In this document: positions 22,991-35,000 of the stretch, one piece after another
Layout: each line of letters opens with the position of its first letter
Numbering within the stretch: the first letter of the stretch is position 1
Assembly (NCBI GenBank): GCA_030562195.1
Contig: JAUJPP010000012.1
Coordinates: forward strand, 1,736,001 to 1,800,000
DNA length: 64,000 nt
Origin: Nipponacmea schrenckii
Lineage: Eukaryota > Mollusca > Gastropoda > Lottiidae
Direction of reading: 5' to 3'
Notes under the pieces: generated by a model
The model's database searches: none
Told to the model about the DNA's origin: nothing
Seen by the model: only the letters and a program-made list of their open reading frames with translations
Translations under genes and position numbers: made by a program

Positions 22991-23429
22991 CCTATTTTTG
23001 AAATTGTTTTCTGGTGAATAAAAATGAATTGCCAAAAACGTGAAACTGGCTATCTTTGTATTTATAACTTTTGCAAATTCTGTTGTTGTCTTAGTAAGTA
23101 TCAGCCATGGAGTTATAATAACTATTTATAACTCTATGGTATCAGCCTAGATAGAGTGATTCGGAATTATTTGATAAGACGCGTCGCATCACAGTTCTAA
23201 GACTTTTACAGAGCGTATGGAACCAAAAAACTATGCTCATGCATACTACTTCGGTGATAAGAAAAATGAATTTTCAATGCGTTTACATGCTAAAAGGTAG
23301 ACCCATGTATGTGCAAAACGACTATCAATCACAGACGGCTCTGAAATGGTATCAAATTGATAATTTTGATTTACTTCCCTTTACTTTACAAGGGAGGTAA
23401 TTCTGAGCGAATGAAAACAAAAATCGAAT

Positions 23430-23734
23430 CTGGCACTTATTTCTCTTTAGGCTTTTCCTGTGATTCAGTGATTTGATATTTTGTGTTACATTCGTGTTAC
23501 GTGTTGTGTAATAACCATTGCACGTGGTTTAAATGATGTGTTTAAGCCCCTAGTCGTGTTTGTTTCAACCATAATAATCGTTTGTTTGTTTACATCTAAC
23601 TTCTAAGTCTAAGACTAAGTGACAAAATATGTCTCTTTTTTATGACCATGAATGGCATGGGATATTAATTTGAGTTTGCCAGCAAAGTGTGTTAAATTAT
23701 TAAGCACAGAAATTTAGCATGAAATTATAAAAAG
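23430..23734 (+). repeat. Dispersed repeat R1, copy 3, forming the 5' flank of the first THAP exon
   Basis: Colinear with 18728-18945 over its first 220 bp and with 1900-1985 over its last part ('gcaaagtgtgttaaattatt', 'aagcacagaaat'). It ends about 10 bp before the ATG at 23745, so the probable 5' UTR and proximal promoter of the THAP gene are repeat sequence. Confidence 0.75.
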
Positions 23735-23744
23735 TTTTGCGATA

Positions 23745-24185
23745 ATGCCCCCATTATGTAAAGTGCCTGGTTGTGAACATAGCAAACTATCCAAATCCAT
23801 GCAGTTGATTTCTCACCATTTTCCAGCCAATGATGATATACGTAGAGAATGGATTTGTGCTATTAAGAATGACACTGTTACAGAAGACATTCCTTATGAT
23901 AAAATAAGGAAATTTGTTGTGTGTGAGTTGCATTTTCATCAGGACGACTATATTATAGACCCGAAATCAGTTTTGGCACCTCATTTGTTTAAACAGAAGA
24001 GGTGTTTAAAGAAGACAGCCGTTCCCAGTCTATTATTACCCACTGACTTTTCAGTTGACAGTGAGGCACAAACTCTACATCCCATCTTGCCACAGGATCT
24101 GCCTAGTCCCAGAGATACTGCATCTACACAAACAACAGTATTTGTGCACAATTTCTGTGATGGTAATAATGTCCCGTCTGTGACC
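23745..24185 (+). CDS. THAP domain exon 1
   Basis: Begins MPPLCKVPGCEHSK, giving the first C-x4-C pair (Cys5, Cys10). Trp and Cys follow in REWICAI, and VVCELHF supplies C-x2-H. LAPHLF and the AVPSLL box are close to the family AVPTIF signature. About 50 residues of low-complexity linker with TASTQTTVF follow. The exon ends before a copy of the ~190-bp repeat (from about 24210). Confidence 0.88.
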
Positions 24186-27100
24186 GTTAGTATATATATT
24201 TTTTTTGATACGACCACATGAAATGTGGAGTGTATATTGCTGTCACCCATTTCTGTTTGTCCATCCATCAATCCATTGCTTGTAAATACTCTAGAAGGTA
24301 CAATTCTTGACAGATTTTGACTGAAATTTGTGTTAGTTTAGAAATCAGCGAAATAGGAAAATATTAAGTATGAGTTATTGCCCTTGTCCTTGAAATTATT
24401 ACAAGGATGAACCCCATTGAAAATAAAAAATATCACAGAAAATTTGAAATTTGTTTTTTTTTTTAAAACAGGGTTTGATTTTTTGTAAACACTACAAGGC
24501 ACAATTCTTTGAAATTGTTTGTTATTAACCAAGGCCAAGGGTGAACCCTTCTGACAATAAAAAAAATATTTAATGAGTTATTACTTTGTTAGAAGGTACA
24601 ATTCTTGACAGATTTTGATGAAACTTAGTAATATTGTACATTTATCACCCTAGAAAAGAAGTGTATGATAGGAGGTTGCATATTTCATTTTGCTGATTTG
24701 TAATTGTTCTGTCAAGTTTTTATTCAAAATCAGTGCTGCCAGTGAGTGTTACAAAATTATTGGAACCATGACTAAGCTTTTTTGAAAATATTTTCTCTTA
24801 GTAGGCCTACCTGTTAAAAATCAATAAAAAGAATTTATTATGTCAAGAAATAAAAAACATATGCATTGAGTAGGAGACTGAGAAATAAAATACAGATTTA
24901 ATATTTTCTTATATTCTACAATTCAACTATTCAGAATGCACTAAATCCACTAAAACAATCAACACCTAACAAATATAAAACGAACCCGATCTCTTCATTT
25001 CATCAGATTTTTTTTTTTTGTGCAAGGAATTGTATACAATAGTATTAAGTCAGCAGGCAAACAAATTCTTGAAACTTTTCGGGCTATGTGAAATTGTCGT
25101 GTTTGTAACGAAACGACTCGTTCTTATCATTCCCGAAACTTAGCACAATTTTATTTTCATTTTCACAACCATTCGGTCCCCTAATGGCTTCATCAATAAG
25201 TTTCCGTTACTCAGTCTGAAATAGACAAGATACAATCACGGAGGGCTGTGTGTTTTATAAGGATACACGATCAGAAACGGTCTGTTTCATATACTTCGAC
25301 TAGGCCTACCTTTTAACGCACAATTCCCTTACGTAGTTGATGTAAAATCTTTGACAATTTTAAATCTATTCTTAGTCATTGATGTGAATTTGTCAATTTT
25401 CGCTAAGACTCAAGTCAAAATATGGCTTAACTCTTAATGGCCTGGCCTAGGCTATGCAAAGCTGCACCATAGATGAGTCCTTCATTCCAGAAATATCTGA
25501 ATAATCTACATGGTAGGCTACATGTCTGATGTATAATTTTAGGAAATGGAAATGTATGAAGAAAAAGCATGTAAGAAAATGTGTTGTGTACCAGGCTGTG
25601 ATAATGATTTATTGGCTATGTCATTGGGTGTCCCCTTCCATAAACTACCTAATGATGCTATTTTGAGATCAATTTGGATCAGAGTGATTGGAAATGAATA
25701 TGTTACAGAGAATATGCCAATAAACACGTTGAAAAAACGATATGTTTGTGGTAAACACTTTAAACCTAGTGACTATAAAGAAGATATTAAATCTAAATTA
25801 GCTCCTCATATCTATCGGTATCGTCCTACTCTTGTTAAAACAGCTGTACCAAGTATTATGATGCCTGAGATTGATGATGTACATATAGAGAGTAAGCAAC
25901 CGGAAGACTTGATGGTAGGAATTGCCATATTAACAGATACAGATATCCAGAATGTAAATAAGTTCTGTTCTTTTCCCCGCAGTCAAAGTGAGCTCTGAGC
26001 TCCTCTAACTAAGAATGTTCTGCACATTGCAAACATAACAGTTAATTTTCTTTATTCTTTTGATGATTGCTAAGGTGCATTCTTGTTATAACGCATTCTT
26101 GTGACAGTGATGCAAGTATGATTTCTTAAAGGGATAATAGGCGTTAGAAGGAACATTTAATTTCACTCAAATTTGGACAATAACAGTATGTTCCCGCCAG
26201 TGGACTTATCTGGTGTCATAACTATACATCAAAATCCCTCTATTATCGGATAAATCCACAAAATCAAGTAGTTAATTATAAAACGGTTGATACTTCCATT
26301 CAGCGATTTTCAAATTGTGTAAATATAAAGGGAAGTAACTCTTATATGTGTTTTTTTACGCGTCTTGACCCCTACTGTTGAATTGCACAATGATGTTTTA
26401 GCGTTGATTTACCAGACGCTTTTATTCTCAAACTGAATGGAATCGTCGCTGGCTCACTTTTTTTTAAATTCCGTAAATATTATTTTATTGTCGCTTTTTA
26501 AAAGTTGGTAAAGTGTGGGATGCATACTTATTTAACTAATAGTCAATATTGAACACAAATAGAAGCCATGTATTCTAACGCCTATTATCCCTTTAAATGA
26601 GGACAATCGATAATCAAAATCAAAATTATGACAAATAAATGAGGTAAACAAAATAAATAATTATAATAGGCGCCTAAACTCACTCAAGCTAAATGCAATG
26701 TATGATATTAATTTATTACAGAATCTAAGAAGAAAAGATCTGCTATGCGAGTTTTGTGGGAAGTATTTTAAACACAAGAAAGAAATATATAAGCACCAAG
26801 GTCTAGAAGTGTTATTTAAATGTGGCCATTGTCCTCAATCATATGATGACTTGTGTAGATTAAATGAACATATTAAAAGGAAACATAATTCAAATCAAGT
26901 ATACAAATGTAATATCTGCTTACAGACATTTATCAGGTCAGCAGGAATAATATTTTTTCAATTTTCAAATTTAATTCACGGCTATATTGGTATATGCTTG
27001 AATAGAGAATCTATGCCAGTCTGCTATCAGACTTTTTACATGGTTATTTCTTTCAAAGTGTCAACAGAACTGGAATCTGTATGGGTGTTTCTTATCTCTG

Positions 27101-28163
27101 TATCCCTTTTGAAGAGTTGACGTAGCTTATGATGTTTTTTCGATATTTGTTAATGTCTAACTTTAAGATGGTTCATACAAAAATAAGGTAAAATATTCAT
27201 TTATCTCTTCATCTATGTCACAAATATATAGATATTTTATTCTGTTTTAGAGCTACTGATATAAAGGCCCATGTTCAAGAGCATACAAGAATTACCCAGG
27301 CTTATACCTGTGGTGTTTGTGGTATAAATCTTTGTTCAAGACACCTACTATCAGAACATATGGAAAAACATTGGGGAGTTGTAGCAACATCATCCAGTGA
27401 ACAAACAGTAGTTATCGAACCACAGCAGTGTGAACAACCTAAAAAACGGCTGGTTAGTCTACTACATGGCAATTTTAAACCAGATTTAAAAATTCAGGAC
27501 ACATATTCTCATATTTGTAACACCTGTCATCAGATATTTCCTAATCATATAGAACTACAGAATCATACCTTGACAATGCATTCACTGGAAGACACCTACG
27601 AATGTTTCTATTGTAAACAGGTCTTTTCACAATCACATACTTTAGAAATACATATGAAAATGCATATTGGACAACAGCTTGATGTGATAAATGGAAAAAA
27701 AGAGGACAAGTATGATGGTAATGTACAGAACAACAACTTAATGGAAACATCTGAATTAAACAGACATAAATCAGTTACCCCTGATAGTTTTAGTACATAT
27801 AGTCATTCTATTCCAAACCAATTATCAATAAGAGGCCATATTTGTGATGTTTGTGGTGAAAATTTCCTTGGTTCGATACCTCTACATGTACATAGAAAAG
27901 TTTTTCATGGAGAACGACCTCATAAATGTGAAGTTTGTGATGAAACATTTCAATTGAAAATTTCTTTAGATAAACATTTTGACAAGAAACATACAGGAAA
28001 ACCTTATAAATGTGATGTATGTTTGAAATTGTATCGGAAATTGGTGGCTATAGAGAAACACAGAAAAAGACATATAAATGCTTTACCATTAGAATGTTAT
28101 ACTTGCTCACTATGTTTTGACAATCCTGACTTTATGTTCCGACATGTAAAAGCTCAACATTGA
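23745..28163 (+). CDS. THAP and C2H2 zinc-finger protein, probably with two THAP domains
   Basis: Proposed exons are 23745-24185, 25543-25953, 26722-26936 and 27251-28163, all in phase, giving 659 residues. Two THAP domains (about residues 1-90 and 155-240) precede ten C2H2 units, the first lacking its final His. THAP domains bind DNA through a C2CH zinc site and C2H2 fingers also bind DNA, so a nuclear DNA-binding regulator is likely. The donor after the first THAP exon is uncertain: gttagt at 24186 keeps phase 0, while a better-looking gtaata at 24163 would not join in phase to 25543 or 26722. Alternatively the two THAP exons are alternative first exons, since the second has its own Met at 25546. 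I do not know an orthologue. Intron 2 holds a MITE (26130-26592). Confidence 0.75.
24210..24745 (+). repeat. Dispersed repeat, copy in THAP gene intron 1
   Basis: Header 'cacatgaaatgtggagtgta' then 'attgctgtcacccatttctg' followed by degenerate monomers with 'gacagattttga(t/c)' and 'gagttattgcccttg'; it ends near 'aatcagtgctgccagtgag'. Closest to the copy at 1-430. Confidence 0.8.
25075..25505 (+). repeat. Dispersed or duplicated repeat R3, copy 2
   Basis: Continuous copy of the sequence split as 21061-21125 and 22632-22990. It ends about 40 bp before the second THAP exon. Confidence 0.85.
25543..25953 (+). CDS. THAP domain exon 2
   Basis: Preceded by the acceptor 'gtataattttag' in phase 0, with an internal Met at 25546 that could also start translation. 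It reads CCVPGCDND, then VPFHKLPND, SIWIRVIG, YVCGKHF, LAPHIY and KTAVPSIMM, a complete C2CH THAP domain ending in the AVPTIF-like box. The donor 'AAT|gtaaat' at 25954 is in phase 0 and joins the zinc-finger exon at 26722. It is clearly paralogous to exon 1 but only moderately similar, so the duplication is old. Confidence 0.88.
26130..26592. mobile_element. 463-bp MITE with perfect 20-bp inverted ends and TTAA flanks
   Basis: The left end AGGGATAATAGGCGTTAGAA (26130-26149) is repeated in exact inverted form at 26573-26592. TTAA lies immediately outside both ends (26126-26129 and 26593-26596), as in piggyBac-type insertion. It has no coding sequence. It sits in the intron between THAP exon 2 and the zinc-finger exons. 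Confidence 0.88.
26722..28163 (+). CDS. C2H2 zinc-finger exons of the THAP gene
   Basis: Exons 26722-26936 and 27251-28163 join as ATC-AG|A, completing finger 3 (CNICLQTF, then IRATDIKAHVQEH). Cysteine pairs are CEFC (partner His incomplete), CGHC, CNIC, CGVC, CNTC, CFYC, CDVC, CEVC, CDVC and CSLC, most ending H-x3-5-H. TGEKP-like linkers are mostly lacking; GERPHKCEVC and HTGKPYKC are the best. Fingers 4 and 5 are separated by about 45 residues and fingers 6 and 7 by about 50. The exon ends HVKAQH then TGA. This block could also be a separate gene, but the phase-0 acceptor and the 768-bp spacing from the THAP exon favour one gene. Confidence 0.85.
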
Positions 28164-28894
28164 TGACAAGAAGGCTTTTTGAAAATAGGTACCCTTTGTT
28201 CTAACAAAGCTAAAAAAAAGTCAATCCATTCAACTGGATGTGAATACTAAAGAGAAACTACAATGAAATGTCTAAACAAGACAATGTTAAGACATTTGAT
28301 CTTGTAAATTCAATGTATTGTTTGACCTTTTGTATGGTTTTTTGTATGGTTTGTTGATGGATGGATTAATTTCATCCTTACTATTTGTTTCAAATTTTAT
28401 ATTTGTTGAATCCAAGTCTCTATGCCAAGGACTGTAGCAGACCTAATGTTAGTGTGATAAGACTGTTTATTTATTTTGATGTAGCTATACTTCTAGAAGC
28501 TGGACAAATGCTAGTAATCTAAAAATATTAATTTCTCTACTTTTTTTCTTGTTGACATCTGTTATAACTTCATACATATCTGTATCTCTTTTCAAGTTAA
28601 AGTGAAATTTTGATTATTTAATTACACAAAATGGATTAATTTTATTAAATTATTACATTGTTTATCTGTCCCTTATTGATCTAGAAAATCAAATTCAGTT
28701 ATACCACTTAATAGGGATTATTGCCTATTACATGTATTGTAGTTAAGGACATGGTTGGGCGTTTGAGAAAAAAATCATGTCCTGAAAAGGCCTGTTGTAT
28801 TCACAAATGTGGAGAAAAAATGCAAATGTGGAAGTTTTTAGGACAGATGGCATCTAGTTACCAAGGTTCAATCTAGTAAAAAGTTGTTTAAAGA

Positions 28895-29125
28895 AATGGA
28901 AGGACACATGAATATGTTCACCCTGTCAGTCTGTCCATAAACAATTGGTGTGGGTACAGTGGAAGCTACAATTTTTAATGGATTTAGCATTGGAGTTGAC
29001 AAGACGCCAATCAAGTTCGATTTTGACATCTTTCGATAAACGGTTTTTTAGTTATTGCCCCTGGCTCTTATCTTTGTTGTGGGTGCTATAGAAGCTACAA
29101 TTTCTAATGGATTTTGATGAAACTT
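28895..29125 (+). repeat. Dispersed ~190-bp repeat copy
   Basis: 'acacatgaatatgttcaccc', 'gtcagtctgtcc', then monomers with 'ggaagctacaatttttaat' and 'agttattgcccctggctct'. Confidence 0.85.
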
Positions 29126-29489
29126 AGTTAAGGGTGTTATAAGAGATGCTCTCCTATAGAAGCACTGGCCTAGGTCACAAGTAGAGACTATGCTACGAAT
29201 TTCAGTATAAATCCAATTGATAAGAAATTATCTACTTCTGGAGAAATTTATAAGCTAAAGCAAAGATAAAAAAAATGCAAATCGATTACTTCAGGGAGAT
29301 AATGAAAGGGGATCTAATCTACCATGTACAAGAATATTACTCAGATTTTTATTCCTTTGTTAAGCAGTCACTAAACGTTTGGTATAGATATTAGGGAATT
29401 CATCTTGGAGATCTTTATAAAAGCTTTCACAATCACAGAGTCATTTTTAGCTGTAGAATTGAAGGTTGCGACAAAAGGTATAATCTGAT

Positions 29490-29960
29490 GTGAGCATTGG
29501 AATTGATAAGTAGGCGGTCAAGTTCGGATTTGACGATTTTTCATTTGTTTAGTTATTGCCCTTGTCTAAGTAATTTGGGTGCTATATAGAATCTCCAATT
29601 TTCTGTGGATTTTGATGAAACTTGGCACGTCAAGTTTAAATTTTGACGATCTATCGATGAACGCTTTTTAAGTTTTTGCCCTTGAGTAGTAAAATCACTT
29701 CAAAATTTTATTGTGGATGCAATAGAAGTTACAATTTTTTATTGATTAAACTTTGTGTGAGCATTGGAATTAATAAGGTGACGATCTATCGATGAACGCT
29801 TTTTAAATTATTGATTTTGAATTAGTAAAATCACGTAAAAAAAAATTATGGATGCATTGGAAGCTGCAATTTTCAATGGATTTTGATGAAACTTGGTGTG
29901 ATTATTGTAATTTACAAGACAGCTATCATGTTCAATTTGACGTTTTTGGTCAAGGGTTTG
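29490..29960 (+). repeat. Dispersed ~190-bp repeat, about three monomers
   Basis: Repeating 'gtgagcattggaattgataa', 'gatgaacgctttttaa' and 'ttttgatgaaacttgg' blocks. The 76-residue frame across 29852-30082 is repeat-derived. Confidence 0.85.
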
Positions 29961-30515
29961 TTTGTATATTTGAATGTTATAAATCAAAGAAAAAAAAAAT
30001 GCCGGGCAAGTTATTTTTTTTTTTCCACAAGACTGTTCAAATCGGCCTCCAGTACATCCTAACCCACTATATGAGATTTTGAAGGGATTTCCTGAGGGAT
30101 AGATTTGAGTGAAAAAGAAGTAAAAAAAAAAGTAGTAAGCCTCTATCTGTATTAGAAGTCTTTATACCGAAAAATTCACCTTATTTATTGATTGACCCCC
30201 GTATATGTAGATGGACGTAAATTCGATTTCCTTTCCCGATTAGCCTATTTAAACCTGTTTCTTATCTGCGATTTAGCGAATAGAAATCTTCAGAGAACAA
30301 TATATTTCATTCTGGTACCTTATTATGTTTAAATGGCATAGATCATAAGATAGCTAGGTTTCAGTCTGAAATTTTAGCATGCTGATATCTTTTGACAATT
30401 AAAATATTTCAGCCCGTATTCCCTTATGAAGCTTTACATCACATTGCTGTGAAATTATCGTTTGAAAGTCTTCTCATGCGATAATACGTTGACAATAAAG
30501 ATCATTAAGTTAAGA

Positions 30516-31008
30516 TTAAGAATAAGGAACCAGATCACGCTGATGGCTACAACAAGCGTAGTTAAAGGTTAGAAGACTAACTTGTTCAAGGTTAAAAAGA
30601 AGTTGGTTGTCAAGTTGGACCTCGACCAATTTGCAAATGAAACTGCCGTGGTAGGTTGCCTTACTCGAGCTATCTGAATAAAATATGTGTTTTTTCATGG
30701 TCTGCTGAAAAACCTGGTGTTATGTTCAACTGATTACACAATAGATCAGAATTAGATATCCAGTGACAAATGGCTTGTGTAATATACATTTCTTTCTCTA
30801 AATCTTGAGACTTTTCCTCATGTAAACATGTAGAATGAATGTGAACAGAAATCTTAACCAAATGACTTATCGGATACCAAATGGTTAAAAAAACAACACA
30901 TGCAAAGAAGCCATTATTTAATAATATATAAATTATATAGGAATTGTAGGCTGCAACACTGCGGTTAAGCGTTGTTACGAAACCACAGGTACAGGCATGT
31001 TGACACAA
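30516..31008 (-). other. Minus-strand open stretch of unknown nature
   Basis: A 112-residue frame (30670-31008) starts MCQHACTCGF and contains a hydrophobic segment (NGFFACVVFLTIWYPISHLV), with EKEMYITQAICHWISNS following. The spacing faintly recalls TM6-TM7 of a class A receptor, but the NPxxY-type motif is not there. The next 60 codons are open in another frame. It could be a decayed receptor fragment or chance. Confidence 0.15.
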
Positions 31009-31205
31009 CGGGAATTATAGAGTTGCGTAAAGCCTGGGCTGATTATTCTTTTTAACCATCTCATAAAACTATCTTATCGTGTTCATCTTTTTGTATTTTG
31101 ACATTTGTGTTATAAATTACCTTCACGATAAATACTGAATTTAAATTCCCTTTAAACGAGTTTTGGGTTTTCCAGAAACGATATAATCTAATTCAACAAC
31201 TTCAA

Positions 31206-31271
31206 ATGTTGCTAAAGCAACGTTTGGATATATAGGCTACATGATCCATGAAACGTTGCTTTAGCAACATG
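31206..31271. repeat. Small foldback related to the MITE ends at 62056
   Basis: ATGTTGCTAAAGCAACGTTT and its exact inverse (AAACGTTGCTTTAGCAACAT) lie 25 bp apart. The left arm continues 'ggatata' as in the ends of the element at 62056-62649, so this may be a deletion derivative of that family. Confidence 0.75.
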
Positions 31272-32003
31272 ACATTTTCATGACATTGCCATTAATTGTT
31301 TCAAACGAGCAAATGTAACTAAACAAGAAACAAAGTTAAACATGTTAAATCGTTGTTTTGTTTAAAAATTGAAACAAGTAAATTTATTACATTGTTAAAA
31401 AAATAAAATTGAAAGGCATTTTGAAATTGTGAAATAGACAGCAGATGCCTTGAGGCCTTTCCGTGACTTTAAATTTAAGTTAATAGTTGGTGTGAATTCA
31501 GTGAGTTAATACAAGGGTTTTAATAAATGATATACACTTATAATGGTAATAAATGGCCTGTTTTACAAAAAAATAAAAAGTGATTGATCAATGATTGATA
31601 AGGATATTTAAAGTCGATTATATTGATGTCAAGATGAGCCTTTCTTACTTGGCTTGCTGGTGATTCGTTGGAGAAGTTTAATTACTAAAAAGTCTCTAAC
31701 AGTCAGACTAAAGAAACGTCATAAAACCAGGAAATTCCAGTAATAGAAAGAGGAGATCAAAGCGATTATCAAATATTGTTCTGGAGTTGAATTGGTGCTT
31801 ATGTCATTTGAACCAACAAAAATACAACGATGGGAATTTTAAATACTTTCATTCCTATTAATAACTAATCAATAACTACCATTTGAAGTCGTTGGTTATT
31901 AATTTAAGATTATTTTAACATCAGTGCTTTGAGAGGAATTAGCAGCTGTTTTATTGGGAAAAAAGAACCCAAGATTAACCTGTACAATACCAACTTTATC
32001 AAC

Positions 32004-35000
32004 ATGACAGGATATACACAGATGGTAAAACCAAGCCTTGCGATTCTAGTTTGTATTATTTTGCTATTACCAAGTTTGCGATGTTTAAAATCAGACTCTA
32101 TTTCAGATGATAATACGGTGACAACAATAACCCAGGTACGTACGTTTTCTATTTATGTTTACTTCTTTGGAATACAAATAGAGGGCAGTAGGATAACTTT
32201 TGTTAAATAGAATTGATTTGGCGCATTCTGACCTTCCGATCATAAAAAAAAAAACATTCTTGTAGGCCTACTGTTTTTTGTGGTTCGACCCGCGATGAGA
32301 TTTCCAATAAAAAAATTTCTACTTCTCTATAATTATATTTATGTAGATACCCTTTTGAGAATATCTGTTGCCATAGCCCGTATCAGTCTAATTCAACTGT
32401 AACTATATCAGATTCAGTCCGCCGCATTTGGATCAGCCCCCCCCCCCTTTCCACACAGAACGCATTCTAGATATTAGAACATTTTTGATGCCCAAAAATT
32501 ATATTATTTTTTAAAGTAAGTAACACAAAAGAATATTTTTGAATAAAAAGTAGGTCTATTAAAAATCCCCAAGCAGCATTGTGTTGATTTTCTTGTGTTT
32601 GGACAATAAAATCTCCTTTGTGCATTATGACACTTTGATTGGATTAAAAATGACATAAATGTTATAAAATGTCACAAAATACCATAAACTAAAGCAAACT
32701 AGCATATTTTATGATTAAAATTAATAACTGGATTTTAAATTTTCTAACTGAGGAAGAATCGCATTGACATTGTTTTAATAAAAAAAAGGGGGAGAAGTCT
32801 GGAAGTAAAAGATGGTGGTCATTGGATTTGGCGGAAGAGGGGAGGTAAAAGACTAACTTATATGTAGCCTACTTAGATATGTTTTAACGTATAAAATTCA
32901 ATGTCGACTTGGACAACAAAAAATAATTATGATACTCAGACGAAATAAATAATAAGATGGAATAAATCGATGAATTTGGATATATGAGACATAAGACATG
33001 GTGATTGTGATTACGAAAAAATAAAATTTCATCAAAAAATAAATAAATGATATTTCGAAATATTTCTTGACAGTTATAGGAAGATTTTATGATGCACCAC
33101 AGGTGGTATTTCGGCATACATACTGAAAGTCGCAAATACGATAGTTTGGATGAAATGTTAGTTCCTGTAGAAGATGGTGGTATCCTCTAAGCTTAAATGA
33201 AATCCTCCTCCGAAATACAGCGTTGAAATTTCTTCGGTGTTCCAGTTGTCTTGAAACATTTTGCCAATATTTAATAAATTGCAGTCTGGTTTGCGTCTTT
33301 CGAGAAAAACGTGCCTGGTTCGCCGGATCCTAAATGGACTCGTCGTGTTCTTTACCTGTAGACCACAGCCGTCAACCAGACGCCGCACCTCAAATGCTCT
33401 GTATGCCTTAACTAAATTGGTATTTCGTTAAAAATTATGATATTGCCTTTTCAGACAAGATATATTCTTATCAATGTCCTTAACAACTAACAGAGAGGTT
33501 TTCGACATTAAAGAAAATATGTCATGCACTTTGGTATTTCGACGGACAATATTTAATATTCATAATCTCATCAAAGACCTTAACATGGTATTTCGACAAT
33601 AAAATATTGTATTTTCACTTTAGTGGTCTTCCAGCTAAAAAATGGTATTTCCATCTTTTTCCAACAGATGGATTTCAACATGGAGACATAAAATAAATTG
33701 TTTGTGGAGGAACAATGTTGTTTATTATTCAAAAATGTATTCGATTTTCACATTATAGAAGATAATCGAACTACAAGACGATAATATTAAAAATCAAAAG
33801 TTTATTACATGAGAACTTCACTTTACAAAAAATAAACTTGGATGAACTAAGCAGCTAATGTTTGATAATTTTCCTAAAAATATTTTTTTATTTATGAAAT
33901 AATTTAAGACACTTAATCACATTTTAAATTTCGGGAAATAAGAGTACAGTTTGACGTAGTAAAGAAATGGAATTGATATATTAATTATGCAAAAGGCGTT
34001 TGTCAACTGTGTTATGAAATTTAATGATCTGGTCTGAATACTCTTCAAAGACAATAAACAGTTTGTACCAGTGAATATCGCCCTGGGCAGGGTTTAAAAC
34101 TAGCTTTACAATAATATGATGGTAAATATAAATATAAAATCATTAATGATGGATCGATAGTCATAAACTTTCTTTGGTTAGTTCATTTATGGTTGAATTG
34201 ATAGCTGGTTCGGGTTAGGATTCGGGTTCGGGTTTATTACACCCAGTTTACACCAACGATTTACGTTCATACAAAATTAATAATTCAAACTTTCTTTGCC
34301 AGATAGAGAAATTGTCAAATTTGAGTCCCAGTCAGATTGTGAATTATTGTATGCTTTATATTTATAGTACTGTATTTTGCGAACAAAATAAATCATCTCA
34401 TATTATATTTTAAGCCTAAAACTATAAACATGTCTTAAAATATCTATATTAGAAGTTTACTACTCAGGGGTGGGCCACTGGGCTGTTTAATTATGTCTCT
34501 TGTAATCTATGGAATGGTATCATAGGCTATATTGGAATTGAAAAATTGGAAAATATCACGTCATCAGTTTATCCAATTTTTCAATTCCAATATGGCCTAT
34601 GAATATATCTATTTTCAGAATACTATTGCAGAGGGTTCGAAGTTAATTCACAGCCGTAAAAAACGTCAGAGTATGATGCTCATTCAGCGCCCCATAGGAA
34701 CGGTTCCTGGAAGTCCTCGACAAGTAGAACACAGGCATATGCAGCCCGCAACGAACCAACATCACCCAGTAATAAGAAAATCTCTCGTCCCACCACCACA
34801 GATTCAACACCAGCAACAGCAATACTTTTCTCAGCAGCAACAGCATCCATTAAGGCAACTGCCAGAACACAGATTCCAACCACCAGCACCACAACAACAC
34901 CAACATCATAATCAGCTTCAATTTCCGTCACAGCAACCACAATTATTTGCAAAATCCTTAGCTCAGGAAAGAGTTCGAACTGTGAGACAGCAAGCTGTTC

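Larger units (their letters stand above)
28164..31928. other. Intergenic region between the THAP and astacin genes
   Basis: Contains the 3' UTR of the zinc-finger gene, two blocks of the ~190-bp repeat (28895-29125 and 29490-29960), a weak minus-strand frame at 30516-31008 and a small foldback at 31206-31271. 29130-29480 looks unique but non-coding. The region 31300-31930 is the probable promoter side of the astacin gene; no defined element was recognised. Confidence 0.5.

Noticed and set aside
23110..23155. Small palindrome 'ccatggagttataa...ttataactctatgg'
   Set aside because: Short arms with a mismatch, no target duplication and no related copy; not enough to call an element.
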